Source: Neptunicoccus sediminis
Lineage (GTDB): Bacteria > Pseudomonadota > Alphaproteobacteria > Rhodobacterales > Rhodobacteraceae
Direction of reading: 5' to 3'
Assembly: GCF_001719615.1 (NCBI RefSeq)
Contig: NZ_MDVX01000002.1
Span: 1-64,000 of the forward strand
DNA: 64,000 nt
The notes beneath the pieces are model-generated. The model was not told the DNA's origin and did not search any database. It saw only the letters and a list, made by a program, of their open reading frames with translations. The translations under genes and the position numbers were made by a program. Shown in pieces: positions 57,805-64,000 of the stretch (its first letter is position 1; every line of letters starts with the position of its first letter).

Positions 57805-58332
57805 CTAGAAGGTGCCTGCATAGGGAGAAAACAGAATTTGCGACACACCCCAAAACGCTGCGAAAAAGATCGAAAAAGCGCCGATTCCCTGTTTTATCCG
57901 CCGGTGCCAGACATAGGCAGAATATAGCGCCTCGCCTTTCAGATCCCCGTCCCTCAGTTTACGGGCCAGATGGATCGACAGCCCCGAGACGATGGTCAAC
58001 GGAAAGATCAGCAGAAAACCGGCCTGCATGAACTGGATGCCAAAAGAAAAGCCGAGCATAAAGATCGTTGCCAGAAAGAACGCCGCCAATCCGGTGAGCG
58101 CGACCGAATGGCCCTCAAACACTTCCAGCGTCTTGCGGATGTTAATTTCGATCTGGATCTCAAAGTCCGTCTGATACTGCCCGCCAAAGCGTTTGGCGTT
58201 GCGCGCATCCTCGTAAGGGACGCCAAGCGTCCAGTGCGTAGTACGGGTCCAGACCACAGCAAACACGATCCAGTACCAGATACTGGCAAAACTGCGTGAA
58301 CCGATTACTTCCTGATAAAAGCCTTCCATCAT
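57805..58332 (-). CDS. Conserved membrane protein next to hemB
   Basis: The 175-residue protein has about four hydrophobic segments (roughly 14-30, 79-97, 98-117 and 150-170). It starts M-M-E-G-F-Y-Q-E-V-I-G-S. In roseobacters I recall similar proteins being labelled as a component of a SufBCD complex, but nothing in the sequence supports an Fe-S role. The gene is divergent from hemB, with 111 bp between start codons. Confidence 0.7.
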   Translation of the reverse strand: MMEGFYQEVIGSRSFASIWYWIVFAVVWTRTTHWTLGVPYEDARNAKRFGGQYQTDFEIQIEINIRKTLEVFEGHSVALTGLAAFFLATIFMLGFSFGIQFMQAGFLLIFPLTIVSGLSIHLARKLRDGDLKGEALYSAYVWHRRIKQGIGAFSIFFAAFWGVSQILFSPYAGTF

Positions 58333-58443
58333 CGGCCCTTCCGTCTGGTCTGGGCGCGGTGTTAGCCTATTGCGTCAATAATTCCAATTGCAGTTTGGGG
58401 CTTTTCTGGCGCATTTGGGGGAACCCGTCAAAAGGATCAACAT

Positions 58444-59457
58444 ATGGTACATACACCACCACCGTTTCCGGTGTCCCGCCCCCGCCGCAACCGCCGCACC
58501 GACTGGATGCGCGATCTGACGCGGGAGAACAGCCTGTCGGTCTCTGACCTGATCTGGCCGATCTTCGTGCGCGAAGGCGATGACGTGGTGGAGCCGATCG
58601 ACAGCATGCCCGGCGTGAACCGCCTGAGCGTGTCCCGCGCGGTAGAAGCCGCGAATGAAGCGGCCAATCACGGCATTCCGCTTATCGCGCTGTTTCCCTA
58701 TACCGATCCGGACAAGAAAACCCCCGATGCGGCCGAGGCATGGAACCCTGAAAACCTCGTGAATACGGCAACCCGTGCAATCAAGGCGCAGGTGCCTGAT
58801 ATCGGGGTGATGCTGGATGTGGCCCTTGACCCCTATAATTCTGACGGACACGACGGGATCGTGCGCGACGGCGTGGTTATGAATGACGAAACCCTTGGGG
58901 CGTTGGAGCAACAGGCGCTGGCACAGGCCGAAGCAGGCGCGGATATTCTTGGCCCCTCCGATATGATGGACGGGCGGATCGGCATCATCCGCCGTGCGCT
59001 GGAACAGCATGATTTCCCCGACACTGCAATTATGGCCTATTCCGCGAAATTCGCCTCGGCCTTTTACGGTCCTTTCCGCGATGCTGTTGGCGCATCGGGT
59101 GCGTTGAAGGGCGACAAGAAGACCTACCAGCTTGATCCGGGCAATTCGGATGAGGCCCTGCGCATGGTAGCGCGGGATCTCGACGAAGGCGCCGATATGG
59201 TCATGGTCAAACCCGGCATGCCCTATCTGGATATTTGTCAGCGGGTGAAGCAGGAATTTTCTGTGCCGACCTACGCGTATCAGGTCTCCGGCGAATACGC
59301 GATGATTGCGGGAGCGGGCGATCAGGGCTGGATTGATAAGGACAAGGCGATGCTGGAAAGCCTGATGGCCTTCAAACGGGCCGGATGTGACGGAATCCTA
59401 AGCTACTTTGCGCTGGAAACGGCTAAATTCCTGCGCCGTGACATGGATTTGTTCTAA
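58444..59457 (+). CDS. hemB: Delta-aminolevulinic acid dehydratase (porphobilinogen synthase)
   Basis: The enzyme condenses two ALA molecules to porphobilinogen, 337 residues. The metal loop reads M-L-D-V-A-L-D-P-Y-N-S-D-G-H-D-G, with Asp in place of the zinc Cys, so it is of the Mg-dependent type found in alphaproteobacteria. Schiff-base lysines are in A-K-F-A-S-A-F-Y and M-V-K-P-G-M-P. The start follows the expected M-V-H-T-P-P-P-F. Confidence 0.96.
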   Translation: MVHTPPPFPVSRPRRNRRTDWMRDLTRENSLSVSDLIWPIFVREGDDVVEPIDSMPGVNRLSVSRAVEAANEAANHGIPLIALFPYTDPDKKTPDAAEAWNPENLVNTATRAIKAQVPDIGVMLDVALDPYNSDGHDGIVRDGVVMNDETLGALEQQALAQAEAGADILGPSDMMDGRIGIIRRALEQHDFPDTAIMAYSAKFASAFYGPFRDAVGASGALKGDKKTYQLDPGNSDEALRMVARDLDEGADMVMVKPGMPYLDICQRVKQEFSVPTYAYQVSGEYAMIAGAGDQGWIDKDKAMLESLMAFKRAGCDGILSYFALETAKFLRRDMDLF

Positions 59458-59460
59458 ACA

Positions 59461-59492
59461 AAAAACGGCGCCTTCTGGCGCCGCTTTTTTTC
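59461..59492 (+). terminator. Terminator after hemB
   Basis: CGGCGCC and GGCGCCG pair around TTCT (59466-59483), followed by a T run. Confidence 0.9.
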
Positions 59493-59509
59493 GTCTGGGG
59501 CTGCCCTGA

Positions 59510-60511
59510 TCAGGCAACGTCGAGACATTCCCGTAGGAGAGATTTGTATTTGCGGGTTTCGGTGTAGGTGTCATGCCCGCCCCGCGCCGCATCAAGAGAG
59601 ACAAGTGCCCGTTCCATCAAGCGCAGCGAACTGCCCATCGACCAGAAAGACGCTTGTACCGGCTCGCCCGTGACCATCGTAACCTTGCAAGGGCTGCCGT
59701 TGTTATAGACAAGCTCCAGTTCATTCACCGCTTTCTGTACGATCTGGGCAATATTATAGCGGTTTTCCTTGTCGCTCTCGCGGGAGACCACGACAAAACG
59801 GCCTGCCCCACAATAAGACAGCAGCGATTTTTCGCTGGAGAAACAGCTTTGTAATGCGGCCGCCACATCCCCGATAGTGTAATAGAGATCAAAGGCCGTG
59901 GTCCGGTCGTAAATCTCGTTGAATTCCTTGATCCCGAAGGCATAGACCTGCGTGCGCGAAATTTGCAGGCGAGAGAGTTGCAGGATGTAGTTTTCCATCT
60001 CCAGCTTGTCGATCATATTAGGGACGAAATCCACCTTCAGACCTTTTTCGCGGGTCAGCTTCATATCCTGTTCGATCTGCGCCTTGAGGGTCTGGGCGGC
60101 CTCAAAGTTGGTCTCGGCGCGGCGGCGTTCGCGCAGCAGATGGGTCACGGACTGGATGCGGGCTGCCAGATCCAGCGGCTTGACCGGCTTGCAGACGTAA
60201 TCCGTGGCCCCTGCTGTAAAGGCGTCACGCACGCTGTCTTCCTTGGTCACGGTCGTGACCATCAGAATCGGCGTAGAGTTATATTCCGGTATCAGGCGGA
60301 TTTTACGGCAGAGTTCGATCCCGTCCATGCCGGGCATTTCAATATCCAGCAGAATGACATCAAAAGGCTTGGGAGACTTGTTGAGGATCGCAAGCGCCAC
60401 AGAACCGGACTCCGCGCATTCCAAAGTCTTGATGCCCATTTCGTCAAAGTTGTTCTTCAGGACTTCGAGGATCAGGGGATCGTCATCGACGGCTAATGCT
60501 CTCATATTCAT
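59510..60511 (-). CDS. Response regulator with receiver and degenerate GGDEF-like domain
   Basis: The 333-residue protein has a receiver with D56 in V-I-L-L-D56-I-E-M-P and K-P-V-K-P near 108-112. The linker is a coiled coil of about 120-155. The second half has GGDEF-like spacing, but the signature is C-G-A-G-R-F (234-239) in place of G-G-D-E-F, so it cannot make cyclic di-GMP. It may be a scaffold or effector-binding domain. A CtrA box and DnaA-box-like sites lie upstream. Confidence 0.82.
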   Translation of the reverse strand: MNMRALAVDDDPLILEVLKNNFDEMGIKTLECAESGSVALAILNKSPKPFDVILLDIEMPGMDGIELCRKIRLIPEYNSTPILMVTTVTKEDSVRDAFTAGATDYVCKPVKPLDLAARIQSVTHLLRERRRAETNFEAAQTLKAQIEQDMKLTREKGLKVDFVPNMIDKLEMENYILQLSRLQISRTQVYAFGIKEFNEIYDRTTAFDLYYTIGDVAAALQSCFSSEKSLLSYCGAGRFVVVSRESDKENRYNIAQIVQKAVNELELVYNNGSPCKVTMVTGEPVQASFWSMGSSLRLMERALVSLDAARGGHDTYTETRKYKSLLRECLDVA

Positions 60512-60628
60512 TCCTCTCCACTCTAGGTAGATCCCCTTAGATGGTCCCTTTAAGGGGGGATTTCACTCTTTACGTGTGAACCTTTTTGCGTGGAAATGGT
60601 CTGAAAATAAGTTTGAAATTGGGCAAGA

Positions 60629-60691
60629 TTAAGAAATTATTAACGATTATCCCCGCAGTTACCCACAGCCCGTTGATCGTGTTGTGGATAA
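60629..60691 (-). promoter_or_regulatory. CtrA box with adjacent DnaA-box-like cluster
   Basis: TTAA-GAAATTA-TTAAC (60629-60644) is a perfect CtrA box. Downstream on the plus strand are TTATCCCCG (60647-60655), TTACCCACA (60659-60667) and TGTGGATAA (60683-60691), the last being an exact DnaA box on the minus strand. The AT-rich lead-in and the position upstream of the response regulator suggest dual cell-cycle control. An origin cannot be excluded, but neighbouring genes do not match a chromosomal origin. Confidence 0.55.
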
Positions 60692-60734
60692 CTTGCATCG
60701 CAGATTTGAAAGTAAAACGTTTACTATCAGTATC

Positions 60735-62558
60735 TTATTGCTGCTGTGACAGTTCTTCAAGCTCCAGCCACTCCAGTTCGGCGGCTTCTAGCGCGGTCTC
60801 TCTTTCGGACAAGGCTTCGGTGGCTTTCTGAAATTTGACAGGGGCCGTTGTGTAAAGCTCCGGATCGGAAAGATAGTCGTGCAACTTGGCGATTTCCGCT
60901 TCAAGGCGCTCTATCACCTTTGGCAGCTCTTTCAACCTATGCTCATCCTTGAAGCTCATCTTTTTGGGCGCGGCTTTGGGCTTTTCGACCGGCTGCGCCT
61001 TAGATGCGGGCTTTTTGGGGTCTTTCTCTGCTTTCTCTGCCTTGCTGTCTTCCTTGCGCTGGGCCTGATAGTCCGACCAGCCGCCGGCATAGATCGTGGC
61101 CTCGCCATCGCCTTCCATCACGATAGAGGTGGTCGCCACGCGGTCGAGAAAATCGCGGTCGTGGCTGACCAGAAGAACGGTGCCTTCATAATCGTCGAGG
61201 ATCTCCTGCAGCAGATCCAGTGTTTCCACGTCCAGATCGTTTGTCGGTTCGTCCAGCACCAGAAGATTGCTCTCTTTCGCCATCAGACGCGCCAGCAACA
61301 GCCGTGCTTTTTCCCCGCCAGACAAGGCAGAAACCGGACCACGGGCCTGATTCTCCGAAAACAGAAATTCCTTGAGATAGCCCACCACATGTTTGGGCGT
61401 GCCGCGTACCATGATCTGGTCGTTCTGGCCTGAAACACCCAGTTCCTTATCCTCGGTCAACGTATCCCAAAGCGAGACTTTCGGGTCGAGCACGGCGCGG
61501 TTTTGATCGAATATTGCGGGCAACAGATTGGTGCCGAGCTTGACCGATCCGGTGTCCGGTTCCAATGCTCCGGTAAGCATGTTCAACAGCGTGGTTTTAC
61601 CGACACCATTCGGCCCGATCATCGCGATCCGCTCTCCGCGTGCGACGCGAATGGAAAACTCCCGAACGATGGTCTTTTCACCGAAGGATTTGGAAATATC
61701 CGTGGCCTCGATCACCCGCTTGCCGGATTTCTGACCACTGTCAAAGGCCATCGCCGCAGCCCCTGTCCGTTTGATCTGTGCGCCCCGTTCCGCACGCAAA
61801 TCCGCCAGACGCCGCACGCGGCCCTGATTGCGTTTGCGCCGTGCAGAGATGCCTTCCACGGCCCAGCGGGCCTCGGCCTTGATCAGACGGTTCAGCTTGT
61901 GGCGCTGCTGGTCTTCTTCTTCAAAGGTCTTGTCGCGCCATTCCTCAAAGGCTTCAAATCCTTTGGGATGCTGGCGCACGATGCCGCGGTCCACCCACAT
62001 GGTATCCCGCGTGAGCGAGCGCAAAAACGCACGGTCGTGAGAGATCAGGATAAAGGCATCGCGGGTCTGGCGCAGGTGATCCTCAAGCCATTTGATCGCC
62101 TCAATATCAAGGTGGTTGGTCGGCTCGTCCAGCAGCATCAAATCCGGCGCCTCGGCCAGAATTTTGGCAAGTGCGGCGCGACGGCGTTCCCCGCCCGATG
62201 CGGCAGACGGGGCCTGTTCAAGGTTCAGCTTCAAACCTTCGGCGGCCATCTCGACCTTATATTCCTCGCCCTGCTGCAAACCGGACATGGCGAAATCGCC
62301 CAAGGTTGCATACCCTGACAGATCAGGATGCTGGTCCATGTACCCCACAGAAACACCGGGCTGCACAAAGCGATTCCCCGCATCGGGTTCTACCAGTCCG
62401 GCAATCACCTTAAGCAGCGTGGATTTGCCCGAGCCGTTGCGCCCCACAAGGCAGATGCGCGCCCCTTCGTGAACGGTCAGCCCAACGCCGTCAAACAACG
62501 GGTTGCCGCCAAAGGTGAGCATGATATCGGAGAGGGTCAGTACAGGAGGATTAGCCAT
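60735..62558 (-). CDS. uup: ABC-F ATPase, Uup type
   Basis: The 607-residue protein has two ABC domains: Walker A G-R-N-G-S-G-K-S-T and G-P-N-G-V-G-K-T-T, signatures S-G-G-E-R-R-R and S-G-G-E-K-A, and no membrane segment. The C-terminal coiled coil with K/E-rich sequence and the linker between domains match Uup. ABC-F proteins act on ribosomes, and Uup also affects transposon excision and branched DNA. Confidence 0.92.
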   Translation of the reverse strand: MANPPVLTLSDIMLTFGGNPLFDGVGLTVHEGARICLVGRNGSGKSTLLKVIAGLVEPDAGNRFVQPGVSVGYMDQHPDLSGYATLGDFAMSGLQQGEEYKVEMAAEGLKLNLEQAPSAASGGERRRAALAKILAEAPDLMLLDEPTNHLDIEAIKWLEDHLRQTRDAFILISHDRAFLRSLTRDTMWVDRGIVRQHPKGFEAFEEWRDKTFEEEDQQRHKLNRLIKAEARWAVEGISARRKRNQGRVRRLADLRAERGAQIKRTGAAAMAFDSGQKSGKRVIEATDISKSFGEKTIVREFSIRVARGERIAMIGPNGVGKTTLLNMLTGALEPDTGSVKLGTNLLPAIFDQNRAVLDPKVSLWDTLTEDKELGVSGQNDQIMVRGTPKHVVGYLKEFLFSENQARGPVSALSGGEKARLLLARLMAKESNLLVLDEPTNDLDVETLDLLQEILDDYEGTVLLVSHDRDFLDRVATTSIVMEGDGEATIYAGGWSDYQAQRKEDSKAEKAEKDPKKPASKAQPVEKPKAAPKKMSFKDEHRLKELPKVIERLEAEIAKLHDYLSDPELYTTAPVKFQKATEALSERETALEAAELEWLELEELSQQQ

Positions 62559-62636
62559 GCAGCCCCTATCGGTTATGCAGATTGCGCCGTCAAGGGGCGC
62601 TTGCTAGGGTCCCCCCAATTCAAAAGGAAAACTCTG

Positions 62637-63842
62637 ATGACGGTCTCTAAATCCAGCCCGATGAACCCGCTTCTTGCAGCGACCATCACATCCCCCATCG
62701 TAGAATCCCGGAGCTGGGTTGAAAATGTGACCTTTTCCGACGACATGCCTTTGATCAACGTCAGTCAGGCCGCGCCGGTTGATCCGCCCCCTGCCCCGAT
62801 GCGTCAGGCATTGGCGGAATCGGTGCTGAACGATGTCAGCGCCCATCTCTACGGTCCGGTTCTCGGTCTGCCGGACCTGCGAGAGACGCTCGCCCGTCAC
62901 TGTGCCATGACCTATGGCGGCGCGATCTCTGCGGGGAATGTGGGTATCACCTCCGGTTGCAATCAGGCGTTCTGCGCGGCGATTTCCTCGCTTGCCGGTC
63001 CGGGGGATGCGGTGATCCTGCCCGCACCTTGGTATTTCAACCATAAGATGTGGCTGGATATGGCGGGGATTGAATGCCGCGTGCTGATGTGCGGTGACGA
63101 TATGCTGCCCGACCCGCAGCAGGCGGCTTTAATGATCGACGATCGGGTGAAGGCTATCGTGCTGGTGACGCCGAACAACCCGACCGGCATGGAATATCCG
63201 GACGGGCTGATTACGGCATTCTACCAACTGGCGCGGAAATCGGGGATTTCACTGGTGATCGACGAAACCTACCGGGATTTCCATTCTGCCAGCGGCGCCC
63301 CCCACAGCCTGTTCAACGATCCAGACTGGTCTGATACGCTGATCCAGCTTTACTCTTTCTCCAAAGCCTACCGACTGACCGGCCACCGCGTTGGCGCAAT
63401 TGTCTGTTCGCACCAGCGCATGACAGAGGTGGAGAAATTTCTCGACACGTTAACCATTTGCCCCAACCAGCTTGGCCAGCGCGGTGCCCTTTTCGGGATG
63501 CGTAATCTTGGCAACTGGCTGGCACGGGAACGGGCCGAAATTCTCGACCGCGCCAGCGCCATGCGCACAGCCTTTCCGCAACTGGAGGGTTGGGCGTTGA
63601 AAGGCTGCGGCGCCTATTTCGCCTATGTCTCACACCCGTTTGACGCGCCGTCCGATCAGGTAGCCAGAGCGCTGGTGGAGAAATCCGCCATCCTCGCCCT
63701 GCCCGGCACCATGTTCAGCCCCCGCAGGGAGGAAGGCGGCAACGGCCATGCCGAACAGCATATGCGGATCGCTTTTGCCAATGTGGACCAGAGCGGAATT
63801 GATAGGCTTTTCGCGCGTCTCGCGGCATTTTCCATCCCATAG
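62637..63842 (+). CDS. Class I/II pyridoxal-phosphate aminotransferase
   Basis: The 401-residue fold-type I enzyme has the cofactor segment L-V-T-P-N-N-P-T-G-M, D-E-T-Y-R-D-F and the Schiff-base lysine in S-F-S-K-A-Y-R-L-T-G-H-R-V-G. Substrate is not predictable. The ATG at 62637 follows AAAAGGAAAAC. A longer in-frame ORF from 62328 would overlap uup. Confidence 0.87.
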   Translation: MTVSKSSPMNPLLAATITSPIVESRSWVENVTFSDDMPLINVSQAAPVDPPPAPMRQALAESVLNDVSAHLYGPVLGLPDLRETLARHCAMTYGGAISAGNVGITSGCNQAFCAAISSLAGPGDAVILPAPWYFNHKMWLDMAGIECRVLMCGDDMLPDPQQAALMIDDRVKAIVLVTPNNPTGMEYPDGLITAFYQLARKSGISLVIDETYRDFHSASGAPHSLFNDPDWSDTLIQLYSFSKAYRLTGHRVGAIVCSHQRMTEVEKFLDTLTICPNQLGQRGALFGMRNLGNWLARERAEILDRASAMRTAFPQLEGWALKGCGAYFAYVSHPFDAPSDQVARALVEKSAILALPGTMFSPRREEGGNGHAEQHMRIAFANVDQSGIDRLFARLAAFSIP

Positions 63843-63950
63843 CCCCGTTATTATACCATCGGGCAAGGGGGCGCCCTGTGTTGCCGCTTGCCCTCCGGCG
63901 TTTTGCTGCCTAAAACCTGCCTTCAGACAAGGGAAAAAAAGGTCCGGTAA
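63843..63950 (+). other. Short gap with a possible weak terminator hairpin
   Basis: GGGCAAG (63861-63867) and CTTGCCC (63887-63893) can pair, with a TTTT tract some bases later. It may end the aminotransferase transcript. Confidence 0.35.
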
Positions 63951-64000
63951 ATGCTCGATTCAATGCGCGGAAAAGGCCAAAGCAAGGTCATGTGGGTTAT
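63951..64000 (+). CDS. 5' end of a SurA/PpiD-type peptidyl-prolyl isomerase (partial)
   Basis: Only 17 codons are in the window: M-L-D-S-M-R-G-K-G-Q-S-K-V-M-W-V-I. That N-terminus, with a start of a transmembrane segment after it, is typical of PpiD/SurA_N-type periplasmic chaperones. The call is tentative because the rest lies outside the window. Confidence 0.5.
   Translation, partial: MLDSMRGKGQSKVMWV

Noticed and set aside
56863-57927. 354-residue plus-strand ORF within mfd
   Set aside because: It is antisense to mfd, which has all expected motifs. The long open frame is due to high G+C codon bias.

Overview
The window looks like chromosome of a roseobacter-type alphaproteobacterium (Rhodobacteraceae). 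This rests on gene content and gene order read from the sequence: ctrA next to a SciP-type (DUF1153) gene, a Rhodobacter-like malyl-CoA lyase, a Mg-type hemB, a three-deformylase/fmt cluster, alphaproteobacterial LexA boxes (GTTC-N7-GTTC) and CtrA boxes (TTAA-N7-TTAA). No tRNA, rRNA or CRISPR array was seen.

Region 1 (about 1-8765) is accessory and partly decaying. It opens with the right end of an IS21-family element abutting a truncated ORF. Then come an AlpA-type regulator, a DUF1275 membrane protein, a tyrosine recombinase whose box-I arginine is His, an AI-2E family permease with an amber codon after its best start, and a DUF2254 pseudogene with one nonsense codon and two frameshifts. 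A sensor kinase and an ArsR/SRPBCC pair with a clear operator follow. Three copies of one dispersed intergenic repeat lie only here.

Region 2 (8766-32300) is core: fmt with three overlapping deformylase genes (one catalytically degenerate), a MalY-type C-S lyase, malyl-CoA lyase, a methyltransferase, uvrA with a LexA box, a lytic transglycosylase, ssb, gyrA, a LysR regulator, trmFO, gluQ, hisI, an IscU-like protein, recG, ligA, ctrA and sciP. Between the IscU-like gene and recG is an unlisted 41-codon gene for a single-pass membrane peptide. Its 110-bp upstream region carries three LexA boxes and a perfect CtrA box. This is the most interesting locus of the window: a probable DNA-damage and cell-cycle controlled small membrane protein, by analogy with Caulobacter SidA.

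Region 3 (32449-48184) holds mnmA, an H-NOX nitric-oxide sensor coupled to a hybrid histidine kinase, a non-pyrrolysine MttB-family methyltransferase, guaA, a MATE pump, parE, two small envelope proteins, a two-gene acyl-CoA racemase/dehydrogenase operon and a YSC84-type lipoprotein.

Region 4 (48297-64000) holds an oligopeptide-type binding protein, a candidate sRNA with its own promoter and terminator, an AMP-dependent ligase behind a CtrA box, a DsbA-family protein, a Bcr-type MFS pump, mfd, a membrane protein, hemB, a receiver/degenerate-GGDEF protein downstream of a CtrA box and DnaA-box cluster, uup, an aminotransferase and the first 17 codons of a SurA/PpiD-type protein. Repair and replication genes are concentrated here (uvrA, ssb, gyrA, recG, ligA, parE, mfd), and the CtrA motifs tie several loci to cell-cycle control. 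Everything was read by eye, with no database search.
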